This document shows, piece after piece, positions 26,182-34,781 of a stretch of 64,000 nt of DNA. The position numbers and the translations under genes are program-made. Below the pieces are notes generated by a model. That model did no database searches, had not been told where the DNA came from, and worked only from the letters and a program-made list of their open reading frames with translations. Position 1 is the first letter of the stretch. Every line of letters starts with the position of its first letter. The DNA comes from JBBCJR01 sp037190805 (lineage in GTDB: Bacteria > Pseudomonadota > Alphaproteobacteria > Sphingomonadales > Sphingomonadaceae), in assembly GCA_037190805.1 (NCBI GenBank), contig JBBCJR010000004.1, forward strand, positions 62,001 to 126,000. Direction: 5' to 3'.

Positions 26182-27366
26182 TTACAGGCCGATGACTCGG
26201 CTTGATGTGGCATGCACCGGGGACGCATAGGCGCTGGCCATCGGCTCGTCCGCCACGGTCACCGCCTCGCCGGCCGAAAAGCCGTTGAAACCGGTGCGCA
26301 TCGCCGCGCCATAGGCGCCGATCATGCCGATCTCGATATAATCGCCGGCAGCGACGTCCATCGGCAGCAGGAACGGCCCGGCCATGTGATCGAGGTCGTC
26401 GCAGGTCGGCCCCCACAGGCTGAAGCCCGTATCGGGCGAGGCCGAGGGCTGCTCGCGGACTAGCCGAGCAGGGAAGCGCCAGCCCAGATGGGCAGCGTCG
26501 AACAGCGCGCCGTAGGCACCGTCATTGACGAACAGCTGATTGCCGCGACGTGCCTCCACGCGCAGCAGAACGCTGGCATATTCGGCCGCCAGAGCGCGCC
26601 CTGGCTCGGCCCACAGCTCGGCCGAATAGCTGACCGGCAGATCCTCAAACGCCATATGGATGGCGGCGAAATAGGCAGCCATCGGCACCGGCGCCATGCC
26701 GGGGTAGATCGACGGAAAGCCGCCGCCGACATCGATCACGTCGACGGTGACCGACGAGGCGACGATGATCGCGCGCAGGCTGCCCAGCGCCGAGACATAG
26801 GCATCGGGGCTCATCGTCTGGCTGCCGACATGAAAGCAGATGCCGAGCCGCTCCGCTGCCTGCCGCGCTGCCATCAGCAGTGACGGTGCGTCGGTGGTAT
26901 CGACTCCGAACTTGTTGGCGAGGCTGAGCCGGGCGTGGTCGGACGCAGCCCGCACCCGTACACAAAGGGTCAGGTCGTCGGCGGCGTCGGTGGCGCGGAC
27001 GATCTTCGCCAGCTCTTCATGGCTGTCGAGCGAGAAGGCGCGGACGCCGTGAAGGGCATAGGCCTCCGCGATCGCATTCTCCGGCTTCACGGGATGCATG
27101 AAGCACAATACCGCGTCGGGCAGGATGGCGCGCACCAGCCGCACTTCGCCGATCGACGCGACGTCGAAATGCGTGACGCCTTCGGCCCACAATGCCCGGA
27201 GCAGATCCGGGCACGGATTTGCCTTCACGGCATAGAGCGTCCTGCCGGGAAAACGATCGAGGAAAAAGCGGGCCGCGCGTCGCGCGGCATGCGGCCGAAC
27301 CAGCATCACCGGGTCTGCCGGACAGAGGGTGCTCGCTACCCCCAGCGCGCTATGAAAACCGTGCAA
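26182..27366 (-). CDS. speF: Ornithine decarboxylase, alanine racemase-fold (type III)
   Basis: PLP enzyme that decarboxylates ornithine to putrescine, 394 aa. The PLP lysine is in TLYAVKANP, the His-stacking region in FHVGSQ, the phosphate-binding loop in DVGGGFPSIYP, the substrate-side EPGR in AEPGRALA, and the second-site Cys in WGPTCDDLD. The start is TTG 27366, with GGAGG (27376-27380 on the plus map) as ribosome binding site. The GGAGG lies in the 3' arm of a leader hairpin. It is followed by the DHS-like gene. The symbol refers to the alphaproteobacterial speF nomenclature, not the E. coli PLP fold. Confidence 0.9.
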   Translation of the reverse strand: MHGFHSALGVASTLCPADPVMLVRPHAARRAARFFLDRFPGRTLYAVKANPCPDLLRALWAEGVTHFDVASIGEVRLVRAILPDAVLCFMHPVKPENAIAEAYALHGVRAFSLDSHEELAKIVRATDAADDLTLCVRVRAASDHARLSLANKFGVDTTDAPSLLMAARQAAERLGICFHVGSQTMSPDAYVSALGSLRAIIVASSVTVDVIDVGGGFPSIYPGMAPVPMAAYFAAIHMAFEDLPVSYSAELWAEPGRALAAEYASVLLRVEARRGNQLFVNDGAYGALFDAAHLGWRFPARLVREQPSASPDTGFSLWGPTCDDLDHMAGPFLLPMDVAAGDYIEIGMIGAYGAAMRTGFNGFSAGEAVTVADEPMASAYASPVHATSSRVIGL

Positions 27367-27371
27367 CTCAA

Positions 27372-27422
27372 GGGACCTCCAACGTGCCGTTTCAACAAAG
27401 CTGCCTTGCGGTTGGAAGTCCC
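27372..27422 (-). promoter_or_regulatory. speF-type leader RNA of ornithine decarboxylase
   Basis: On the minus strand the arms GGGACTTCCAAC (27411-27422) and GTTGGAGGTCCC (27372-27383) pair over 12 nt with one internal mismatch. They enclose a conserved-looking interior (CCGCAAGGCAGC, TTGAAACGG). The 3' arm contains GGAGG, 9 nt before the TTG start, so folding would hide the ribosome binding site. Placement and sequence match my memory of the speF RNA motif known upstream of alphaproteobacterial speF; the match has not been searched. Confidence 0.75.
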
Positions 27423-27441
27423 ATGGGGCAGCGGGAGGCGC

Positions 27442-27470
27442 GATATAGGGAGGGGGTCCCCGCTTGTAAA
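27442..27470 (-). promoter_or_regulatory. Promoter of the ornithine decarboxylase operon
   Basis: On the minus strand TTTACA (27465-27470) and TATATC (27442-27447) are separated by 17 nt. A start site would fall near 27435, just upstream of the leader hairpin, which fits a short structured 5' UTR. Confidence 0.6.
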
Positions 27471-27520
27471 CAGCCGATTTCGCGCGCCCGCAGGATCAAC
27501 GGAAACAGGCGTCTTTCAGC

Positions 27521-27802
27521 TCAATCGGCGTCGTTCGCCACGGTGCGCGAATCGACGACCCGCAGCGTGGGCGGAGGAAACAGCATGATGGTGACCGCAT
27601 CCGCCAATGCGTTGGCGTCATCCGCCAGCTTGCGCAGCGCATCGGCATAGGTGGCGGCATCGATGCCCGGGCGCGCGACGCTGGCGATTTCGATGAGGTT
27701 GTCGAGCAGCCCGGCGATGGGCGGCAGAATATCCAGCTCGTGCTGTTCAAGCGGGCGGCTGAGGCTGGGGATCATCGACATCGGCGTCATTTCGCCGGAC
27801 AT
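27521..27802 (-). CDS. Small conserved-looking hypothetical protein
   Basis: A 93-aa cytoplasmic protein I do not recognise. It has no signal peptide, and the middle is predicted helical (LLDNLIEIASVARPGIDAATYADALRKLADDANALADAV). It begins 12 bp after the glpD stop on the same strand, so it is probably the second gene of that transcript. Its C-terminus reads FPPPTLRVVDSRTVANDAD. The next minus-strand element is the speF promoter. Moderate confidence that it is translated. Confidence 0.5.
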   Translation of the reverse strand: MSGEMTPMSMIPSLSRPLEQHELDILPPIAGLLDNLIEIASVARPGIDAATYADALRKLADDANALADAVTIMLFPPPTLRVVDSRTVANDAD

Positions 27803-27814
27803 AGGGAAGGGTGG

Positions 27815-29281
27815 TTAAGTCGAGGTAAAGTCAACCATCCAGCGCGCCACGGCGGAGACCTCCGTCTCGGTGGCGGTCACCCCTTCGCGGGTTCGGCGCC
27901 ACAGGATATCGTCGGCGGTCAGGGCATATTCGCGGGTGGCGAAATGGATCAGCTCGGCCTCGTAGAACGGGCCCACACGGGGGCCGAGTCCAGCTTTCAG
28001 CAGGCCGACGGCTTCTGTCCCGTAGCGGTGGAGGAGAGCGCGGACCAGCGCCGGATCGTGGTCGGGCCATAAGGACGGCACCCGATCCAGCGCCCGCGCG
28101 AACATCGCACGGTTGGATTGCCCCGACTCCCCGGCGAAGCCGCCGCCAGACAGCGTCGCACCGGCCGTCCAAGGTCGGCTCCCGGGCGCGACCACGGCCA
28201 GCACAGCCTCGGCCAACCGGCGGTAGGTCGTGATCTTGCCGCCGATGACGGTCAGCACCGAAGGGTCGGCATGAATGTGCAACTGCCAGTCACGGCTGGT
28301 TTCGCGGGCAGATCGGCCAGGCGCGACCACCAGTGGCCGGATGCCCGCAAAGGCGCCCACGATAGCCTCCCGTGTCAGCGGCCGGGCCAGGACCCGGTTG
28401 GCGGCGGCGAGCAGATAGTCCTCTTCCTCCAGGCTCGGCACGGCGTCGTCTGGGCTCTCGACGTCGACCTCGGTCGTTCCGATCATCAGATGCCGGTCCA
28501 GCCAGGGGATCAGGAACACGATGCGGCCATCGGGTTGCTGGACAACGATTGCATCCTCGGCCGACGTCGGGCGCTCGACGACGATATGGGCGCCCCGCAC
28601 CAACCTTAATGCCGGTGTGTCGTCGAGGGCGAGAACGCCGTGCCCGACCACCGACGCCCATGGACCGGCCGCATTGATGATGCGCTGCGTCCGCATGGTG
28701 CGGCCCGACGCCAACTCGACAAGCCAGCCGTCGCCTTCCCGACGGCCGGTGCGGACGGCGTCGCGAGAGACGAGGGTGGCCCCCCTTGCTTCCGCATCGC
28801 GCAGGGTGGCGATGACCATGCGGCTGTCGTCGATCGCCCCGTCCTGATAGCGCCAGCCGCGACGCAGTTCCGATGAAAGGCCACGTCCGGCGCGATCGGT
28901 CGGCAGCGCGATCCGTTCGGTTGCCGGCAGCCCGCCACGCGGGCCGAGATGATCGTAGAGCAACAGGCCCGTCCGTAGCGTCAGCGCGGATCGTCCGTCG
29001 GGCTGCGCGGGAATGACGAACGGCAGCGGGCGTGTGAGATGGGGCGCCGCCTCCATGATCACCATCCGTTCGGCGAGCGCCTTGCGGACCAGAGCGAACT
29101 CGCCGAATTCCAGATAGCGCAGGCCGCCATGCAGCAGCTTGGACGAGGCGGACGAGGTCGCGCCGCCGAAATCATTCGCCTCGACCAGAGCTGTCGCGAT
29201 GCCCCGTCCGGCCGCGTCGCGAGCGATGCCGGCACCGTTGATGCCGCCGCCGATGACCAGAAGATCGAAATTATCGCGCAC
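27815..29281 (-). CDS. glpD: Aerobic glycerol-3-phosphate dehydrogenase
   Basis: Membrane-associated FAD enzyme oxidising glycerol-3-phosphate to dihydroxyacetone phosphate and feeding electrons to ubiquinone. 488 aa from GTG 29281. The N-terminal dinucleotide motif LLVIGGGINGAGIARDAAGRG is followed by SSASSKLLHGGLRYLE and GPRGGLPA. The GKITTYRRLAEAV motif and a DAO_C-type helical C-terminal domain come later. No glpK or glpF is adjacent. Confidence 0.95.
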   Translation of the reverse strand: MRDNFDLLVIGGGINGAGIARDAAGRGIATALVEANDFGGATSSASSKLLHGGLRYLEFGEFALVRKALAERMVIMEAAPHLTRPLPFVIPAQPDGRSALTLRTGLLLYDHLGPRGGLPATERIALPTDRAGRGLSSELRRGWRYQDGAIDDSRMVIATLRDAEARGATLVSRDAVRTGRREGDGWLVELASGRTMRTQRIINAAGPWASVVGHGVLALDDTPALRLVRGAHIVVERPTSAEDAIVVQQPDGRIVFLIPWLDRHLMIGTTEVDVESPDDAVPSLEEEDYLLAAANRVLARPLTREAIVGAFAGIRPLVVAPGRSARETSRDWQLHIHADPSVLTVIGGKITTYRRLAEAVLAVVAPGSRPWTAGATLSGGGFAGESGQSNRAMFARALDRVPSLWPDHDPALVRALLHRYGTEAVGLLKAGLGPRVGPFYEAELIHFATREYALTADDILWRRTREGVTATETEVSAVARWMVDFTST

Positions 29282-29321
29282 CGCGACTGACTAGACCGCC
29301 ATCCGCTGCTAGGGAAGGCAT

Positions 29322-29531
29322 ATGCAGGGATTCAGCGCGCTCATCCTGTCGTTCGGCGTGATCGCCGCCTTCGTTCTCGCCGGCGGCGGCGTTCTGGCGA
29401 TTCGCCGGGGCGATCGGCTGCGCGGCTGGCTGATGATCGGAGTCGCGATCGTCACTCTGATCAATGTCGCATTGATCGCTGTTCCGATTGATGCGCCCGA
29501 ACCGGCCTCTGCGGCGTTGAGCCCGTCATGA
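29322..29531 (+). CDS. Two-helix inner-membrane protein of unknown function
   Basis: A 69-aa protein with two hydrophobic segments (about residues 5-26 and 36-54) separated by a basic loop (AIRRGDRLRGW). No family recognised. Divergent from glpD with 40 bp between the starts, and its stop overlaps the PAP2 gene by 4 nt, so the two are probably translated from one message. Confidence 0.65.
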   Translation: MQGFSALILSFGVIAAFVLAGGGVLAIRRGDRLRGWLMIGVAIVTLINVALIAVPIDAPEPASAALSPS

Positions 29532-30163
29532 GCAAGAAGCACAGATCGCACGAAAAACGCGTCGACCGGGCAACCGAAGAGACGCTTCCCGACAATCCGC
29601 TTGAGGCGGCTGACGTCGAAATCGCCCGCGCCGCCGCAACCCAGCGCGACCAGCCGGTCGTGAAGGCCGTGGGACGGTTCAGCGAGCTTGCCGACCAGCT
29701 GCCTCTGTTCGCGATCTGCGGCGCGACGCTGGCGGTCGGCCTGCTGGTCCGCGACCGGCGGCTGGCGCGGGCCGGACTCAGGATGCTGGCGGCGGAAGCG
29801 GCGGCGACGGGCTTGAAGACGTTGATGAAGCGGGGGGTGGAGCGCAGTCGTCCCCATCTCCTCGTCGATCGCGACCATTATTCGACCGACGTTGGCGGTC
29901 GCACGGATTCGGATCACAACAGCATGCCGTCGGGCCACACCGCTGGCGCGACGGCGGTCGCCAATGCGGTAGCCAAGGAATTTCCTGCCCTGGCGCCGGT
30001 GGTCTACACGCTTGCCACGGTCGTTGGCGCTGCCCAGGTGCCGCGCGCCCGCCATTATCCCAGTGACGTTCTGATGGGCGCCGCGATCGGCAAGTTCGCG
30101 GGCGTGGTGGTGGACAGGCTGATGCCAGAACCGCGTCCGGCCGAAGAGGGCGTTGCCGCGTGA
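29528..30163 (+). CDS. PAP2-family phosphatase
   Basis: A 211-aa phosphatase of the PAP2/undecaprenyl-pyrophosphate type. The three catalytic signatures are present: KRGVERSRP (KxxxxxxRP), MPSGHTAG (PSGH) and PRARHYPSDV (SRxxxxxHxxxD with Pro for Ser). The hydrophobic helices expected for a membrane enzyme are modest in number. Natural substrates could be phosphatidate, undecaprenyl diphosphate or others. Follows the 69-aa membrane protein with a 4-nt overlap. Confidence 0.83.
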   Translation: MSKKHRSHEKRVDRATEETLPDNPLEAADVEIARAAATQRDQPVVKAVGRFSELADQLPLFAICGATLAVGLLVRDRRLARAGLRMLAAEAAATGLKTLMKRGVERSRPHLLVDRDHYSTDVGGRTDSDHNSMPSGHTAGATAVANAVAKEFPALAPVVYTLATVVGAAQVPRARHYPSDVLMGAAIGKFAGVVVDRLMPEPRPAEEGVAA

Positions 30164-30167
30164 AGCG

Positions 30168-30197
30168 AAAACGCCACCGGCCTTGACCGGCGGCGTT
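30168..30197 (-). terminator. Intrinsic terminator behind ppc
   Basis: AACGCCaCCGG (30170-30180) pairs with CCGGcGGCGTT (30187-30197), loop CTTGAC. On the minus strand the stem is followed by TTTTCGC, so it most likely ends the ppc transcript. It may also act on the convergent PAP2 message. Confidence 0.6.
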
Positions 30198-30252
30198 CAC
30201 GGGGCTTGGTCGGGTCGGATCAGGGCAAAAGCGGGTATCTGTGCCAATCGGC

Positions 30253-32937
30253 CTAGCCGCTGTTCCGGAGCGCCGTGGCGATGGCATTGATGGTCAGCAA
30301 TATGCCTTCCTCGATCCGGGGATCCCCGTCGCCGCCGCGATGACGGCGCAAAAGCGATATCTGGAGATGATTGAGCGGTTCGATATAGGGGAGCCGCAGG
30401 CGGATCGAAGCGTCCAGCGCCGGGTTGTGGGCGAGCAGCCGGTCCTGTCCGGTTACCTCCAGGAGCATGTCCACCGTCCGTCGATGGGCATCGCGAATGC
30501 GGCCGAAGATGCCGTCGGCCACCGCCCGGTCGTCGACCAGCTCGGCATAACGGGCGGCGATGGCCATGTCCGACTTCGCCAGTACCATCTCGGCATTGGC
30601 GAGCGTTGCCTGGAAGAAAGGCCAGGCGCTCGCCATGTCGCGAAGCAAGGCAAGATCATCGGCCGCTGCCAATCCATCCGCCACTCCGAACCAGCCAGGC
30701 AGCATGATGCGCGACTGGGACCAGGCGAATACCCATGGGATCGCGCGCAGATCCTCGATCTTGTCGGATTTGGTCCGCGATGCCGGGCGTGAACCGATCT
30801 TCAGGTTGGAAATCTCCGCAATCGGCGTCGCCTGGCGGAAAAAGGCGCGGAACCCGTCCGTGTCATAGACGAGCGCCCGATAACCGGCGCGTGCGGCGGC
30901 GCTCATCCGCGCCATGGCATCGTGGAACCGGGCAAGTTCACGCTCGGCAAGACGCGGTGGCTCAAGGCTGGCCAGCAGGGTCGCCGCCGCCATCGTCTCG
31001 AACGTCGCCGCAGCAGCGTCCGGCGTACCGTATTTGGCCTCGATCACCTCGCCCTGTTCGGTGATGCGGATGCGTCCTCCCACCGTGCCAGGCGGCTGGG
31101 CGACGATCGCCGCGAAGGCCGACCCGCCGCCACGCCCTACCGCACCGCCCCGGCCGTGAAAGAAGTGCAGGGGGATATCGTCTGCCGCGAACATGTCGGC
31201 AAGCGCGGTGGTACCCCGATTGAGGCTCCAATTCGACGTCAGATAGCCGCCATCCTTGTTGCTGTCGGAATAGCCGATCATCACTTCCAGCCCGCCGCGC
31301 GCCCTCGCCATCGCAGCCATTTCAGGCAGCGCGAGGAAATCGGCCATGATCGCCGGCGCGCGTTCGAGGTCTTCGATGGTTTCGAACAGCGGCACGGGGA
31401 CCAGCGATGCCTGCGGCGGATTGCCGGGCCGGTAGAGGCCGGCCTCCTTCAGCAGCAGGAGCAGCTCCAGCAGGTCGGATACCCCGTCTGCCTTCGAGAT
31501 GATCGACGTCGTGATCGCCTGGGAGCCGTACAGTGCACGCGCCTCGGCGGCGGCGTGGAAGATGGCGAGCTCGGCCGTGGTCTCTTCGCCCAGCTCCATC
31601 CACGGCGCCACAAGGGGACGGGGATTGCCAAGCTCGGCGGCGAGGCAGGCGACACGCGCAGCTTCGTCCAGCGCGGCATAATCCTCGACGATGCCGGCCG
31701 CCCGCAGCAATTCCGACACGGTGCGTTCGTGCACCGCGCTGTTCTGCCTGAGGTCGAGGGTGGCGAGGTGGAAGCCGAACAGCTCCACCGCCCGGATCAG
31801 CCGGCTGAGCGACCCGACGCTACCCAGCAGGCCATCCCCGTTGGCTGCGAGCGCCTGCTCCAATATGATCAGATCGGCACGAAACGCGTCCGGATCAGGA
31901 TAAGGTTCGCCGGACAGCTGTGATGGACGCGGGGCGGTGGTGCCGGTCAGGCGCTGGGTCGTCGCGACCAGGCGGGCATAGATGCCCGACAAGGCCTGCC
32001 GATAAGGCTCGTCGGCGCGTGCCGGCGCGCTATCTCCGCTGGCCGCCGCCAGGGCGGCAAGGTCCGGTGTCACCGCGCCGAGGGTGCTGGAAATCGTCAG
32101 TTCCGCTCCCAACGCGTGGACGGCTTCCAGATAATGCTGAAGGATCGCGGTCGACTGACGGCGCAACGCAAGGTCGAGCGATCCCGCCACCACATTGGGG
32201 TTGCCGTCGCGGTCGCCCCCGATCCAGCTGCCCAGGCGGGCGAAGGGCGGGATGCGATGCCCCAGCGCCTCTTCCCAGCGTACATAAAGATGGGGCAGGG
32301 CGGGCAACACGCTGCCTGCCATGAAGGCGACGGCATTATCGACTTCGTCAACGACGAACAGCCGTTCGAGCCTGAGCGGCCGCGTCTGCCAGAGCAGCGC
32401 TATCTGCCGCCTCAAGGCCGCGTCGATGACGTCGCCGTCGGGACTGTGCGTCGCGCCGCTGTCGGCCATCGCCATCAGATCGGCGATGCGCCGCTTGTGA
32501 TCGATCATGCTCTTGCGGCGAACTTCGGTCGGGTGGGCGGTGAACACCGGCATCACCAGCCCTTGATCGAGAAGGGTCGTGATCTTGTCGGTGCCGATGC
32601 CTTCGGTCGTCAGCCGGCGAAGCGCGGCCGCCACCTCGATCCGGTCGGCCTGAGCTTCCGACTGGCGATCCTCCGCGAGGTTCGCGAGCATTGAAAACAA
32701 CATGAACCCGCGCGTGAACGCCAGAATCTCGTCGAGATCAAGCGCGTCGAGACCGGGGTCGACGGTGTCGCCATCGATGATGCCACGCGCCCGGTCGACC
32801 GAGGCGCGCCGGATATATTCGACCCGCCGATAGAGTTCGTCCCCGCCATAAGCGCGGATGACGTCGCCGAGAATCCGTCCGAGATAGCGGATATCCTCAT
32901 TCTGTTTCAGGTCTTTCGGCGGGGCATCGGCCATCAT
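30253..32937 (-). CDS. ppc: Phosphoenolpyruvate carboxylase
   Basis: Anaplerotic enzyme fixing bicarbonate onto PEP to give oxaloacetate, 894 aa. Catalytic His in VFTAHPTEVRRKS, the PEP-binding GYSDSNKDGGYLTSNW, and the glycine-rich loop FFHGRGGAVGRGGGSAF are intact. The C-terminus LTINAIATALRNSG carries the usual near-terminal NTG-like ending. Twelve bp downstream of the HNH gene on the same strand. Confidence 0.96.
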   Translation of the reverse strand: MMADAPPKDLKQNEDIRYLGRILGDVIRAYGGDELYRRVEYIRRASVDRARGIIDGDTVDPGLDALDLDEILAFTRGFMLFSMLANLAEDRQSEAQADRIEVAAALRRLTTEGIGTDKITTLLDQGLVMPVFTAHPTEVRRKSMIDHKRRIADLMAMADSGATHSPDGDVIDAALRRQIALLWQTRPLRLERLFVVDEVDNAVAFMAGSVLPALPHLYVRWEEALGHRIPPFARLGSWIGGDRDGNPNVVAGSLDLALRRQSTAILQHYLEAVHALGAELTISSTLGAVTPDLAALAAASGDSAPARADEPYRQALSGIYARLVATTQRLTGTTAPRPSQLSGEPYPDPDAFRADLIILEQALAANGDGLLGSVGSLSRLIRAVELFGFHLATLDLRQNSAVHERTVSELLRAAGIVEDYAALDEAARVACLAAELGNPRPLVAPWMELGEETTAELAIFHAAAEARALYGSQAITTSIISKADGVSDLLELLLLLKEAGLYRPGNPPQASLVPVPLFETIEDLERAPAIMADFLALPEMAAMARARGGLEVMIGYSDSNKDGGYLTSNWSLNRGTTALADMFAADDIPLHFFHGRGGAVGRGGGSAFAAIVAQPPGTVGGRIRITEQGEVIEAKYGTPDAAAATFETMAAATLLASLEPPRLAERELARFHDAMARMSAAARAGYRALVYDTDGFRAFFRQATPIAEISNLKIGSRPASRTKSDKIEDLRAIPWVFAWSQSRIMLPGWFGVADGLAAADDLALLRDMASAWPFFQATLANAEMVLAKSDMAIAARYAELVDDRAVADGIFGRIRDAHRRTVDMLLEVTGQDRLLAHNPALDASIRLRLPYIEPLNHLQISLLRRHRGGDGDPRIEEGILLTINAIATALRNSG

Positions 32938-32949
32938 TGCTCCCTTAAG

Positions 32950-33513
32950 TCAGGCGAGCAGCTCGACATCCCAATAGAGATAATCCCGCCAGCTCTCATG
33001 CAGATAATTGGGTGGAAAACGGCGCCCATTCTCCTGAAGTTCCCAGCTGTCCGGGCGGTGGGGCGCCACCATCGCCATTCCGGCTTCCCGGGGGGTGCGG
33101 CCACCCTTTCTCAGATTACAGGGCGCACAGGCCGTGGCAACATTTTCCCACGTCGTCCGTCCCCCATAAGCGCGCGGCACGACGTGATCGAAGGTGAGAT
33201 CCTGACCGGTGCCGCAATATTGGCAGCGAAAGCCGTCGCGAAGGAACAGGTTGAACCGGGTGAAGGCGGGATTGTCGGTCGGACGGACATATTGGCGCAG
33301 CGCGATGACCGACGGCAGGCGCATGGTCAGGCTGGGGCTGCGGATCTCACGCTCATATTCGGCGATGATGTCGACCCGTTCCAGAAACGCCGCCTTGACC
33401 GCCGTCTGCCATGGCCAGAGACTGAGGGGGTAGTAGCTGAGCGGCGTGAAGTCGGCGTTGAGCACCAGTGCCGGGCAGCCGTCGGGATGTCTGAGGAGGT
33501 CAGGATGGTACAT
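32950..33513 (-). CDS. HNH endonuclease family protein
   Basis: A 187-aa protein from ATG 33513, with in-frame upstream starts at 33534 and 33591 judged unlikely. It contains an HNH fold with CQYCG, the catalytic-type DHVVPRAYGG, and NVATACAPCNLRK, meaning two CxxC zinc knuckles around the His. The N-terminal half (LNADFTPLSYYPLSLWPWQ) is typical of a widespread housekeeping HNH family of unknown role, not of homing nucleases. No restriction genes are nearby. Upstream gene of ppc. Confidence 0.82.
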   Translation of the reverse strand: MYHPDLLRHPDGCPALVLNADFTPLSYYPLSLWPWQTAVKAAFLERVDIIAEYEREIRSPSLTMRLPSVIALRQYVRPTDNPAFTRFNLFLRDGFRCQYCGTGQDLTFDHVVPRAYGGRTTWENVATACAPCNLRKGGRTPREAGMAMVAPHRPDSWELQENGRRFPPNYLHESWRDYLYWDVELLA

Positions 33514-33658
33514 AGTCGGCTCGCGCCCTCCCATATGCCGGGACATGATGCCCCGATGGATGACGCCGCCGACCCCCGAACCCTGTCGCACTCAGAGCGG
33601 CCGCCAGTCAGCGCCGTTCCATTCCCCGCGGCCAATGCCGTATCAGGATGACGCGGGC

Positions 33659-34564
33659 ATGACAGCATGGGGTGGTGCGGCGCGTCAAGCGCCGCCGCAT
33701 ATGGTGACGCGCTTCGCCCCCAGCCCGACCGGACGGCTGCACCTTGGCCATGCTTTTTCGGCGCTGGTCGCCCATGACGCCGCGCGAGCCGCGGGTGGTC
33801 GCTTCCTGCTGCGGATCGAAGATATCGACGAGACCCGCTGCCGACCCGAATATATCGACGGCATCCTTGCCGACCTTCACTGGCTGGGTATCGACTGGGA
33901 CGGGCCGATAGTCCGTCAGTCCGAGCGGCGGCCGTTCTACACCGAGGCATTGGACCGGCTGCGGACCATGGGCCTGGTTTATCCCTGTTTTTGCACCAGA
34001 GCCGATATCGCACGCGAGATCGTGGCGAGCGGTGCCGCGCCTCACGGACCTGCCGAACTGCTTTATCCCGGCACCTGCCGCCGCCTGACGCCGGAGGTGC
34101 GCGCGGTGCGGCAGGAACAGGAAGCACATGCCTGGCGGCTTGACGTCACCACCAGCACGGCGATCACGGGCCCGCTCCACTGGTGCGAGGGAGAGGAGAG
34201 CGATGTCGCCGTCGACCCTGATCGTTTTGGCGACGTCGTGGTGGCACGCAAAGATATCGCGGTCGCCTATCACCTTGCCGTCGTCGTCGATGACGCGGCG
34301 CAGGGGGTGACAGACGTCATCAGAGGCGAGGATCTGCGCGAGGCGACCCATGTTCACCGGCTGCTCCAGACCTTGCTCGGCCTGCCGGCGCCCCGGTATC
34401 GGCACCATCCATTGATCGCGGACGCCGACGGGCGACGGCTGGCCAAGCGCGATGGGGCCGTCTCCCTTGCCGAACTGCGCGCCGGGGGTCTCGATCCCGC
34501 AGCCTTGCGCAACGCATTGCGGGCGGGACAATTGCCGGTTGGCTTCGGACCGGCAGAGGCGTAA
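33659..34564 (+). CDS. gluQ: Glutamyl-Q tRNA(Asp) synthetase
   Basis: GluRS paralogue that glutamylates queuosine in tRNA-Asp. About 301 aa, lacking the anticodon-binding half. HIGH-type RFAPSPTGRLHLGHA, RIEDIDETR, zinc ligands in YPCFC and LLYPGTC, and the KMSKS-equivalent RLAKRDGA are visible. Start chosen at ATG 33659 (AGGATGA upstream); ATG 33701 would also fit the family's short N-termini. Divergent from the HNH gene. Confidence 0.9.
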   Translation: MTAWGGAARQAPPHMVTRFAPSPTGRLHLGHAFSALVAHDAARAAGGRFLLRIEDIDETRCRPEYIDGILADLHWLGIDWDGPIVRQSERRPFYTEALDRLRTMGLVYPCFCTRADIAREIVASGAAPHGPAELLYPGTCRRLTPEVRAVRQEQEAHAWRLDVTTSTAITGPLHWCEGEESDVAVDPDRFGDVVVARKDIAVAYHLAVVVDDAAQGVTDVIRGEDLREATHVHRLLQTLLGLPAPRYRHHPLIADADGRRLAKRDGAVSLAELRAGGLDPAALRNALRAGQLPVGFGPAEA

Positions 34565-34573
34565 GGGAGCGCC

Positions 34574-34777
34574 ATGTCGACACTCCTCATCATCATGCTC
34601 GTCCTGCTGCTGGTCGCCGTGCTCGGGGTGCTTGGTCGCGGCATCTTCCTGATGGCGTCCGGCAGTGACGTCGGCGGCGTCAAGCAGAACAAAGCCATGC
34701 AGATGCGTGTGATGCTGCAAGCGCTGGCGATCGTGGTCGTCGTGCTGATTCTCGCCATGGGCAGCGGCGGTCGCTGA
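34574..34777 (+). CDS. Twin-transmembrane HIG1-like protein
   Basis: A 67-aa membrane protein with two helices (residues 4-26 and 46-62) joined by a polar loop GSDVGGVKQNKAMQMRVMLQ. The loop resembles the HIG1 signature (R/H-x-R-x3-Q, here MQMRVMLQ). HIG1 proteins associate with cytochrome oxidase in mitochondria and some bacteria. That function is inference here, since no oxidase gene is adjacent. Sits 10 bp after gluQ and 5 bp before the PduO-type gene. Confidence 0.7.
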   Translation: MSTLLIIMLVLLLVAVLGVLGRGIFLMASGSDVGGVKQNKAMQMRVMLQALAIVVVVLILAMGSGGR

Positions 34778-34781
34778 TCCC

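Noticed and set aside
25058..26416. 452-aa version of the deoxyhypusine-synthase-like gene
   Set aside because: The first hundred residues run through the end of ornithine decarboxylase in another frame; the family similarity starts at ATG 26113/26110.
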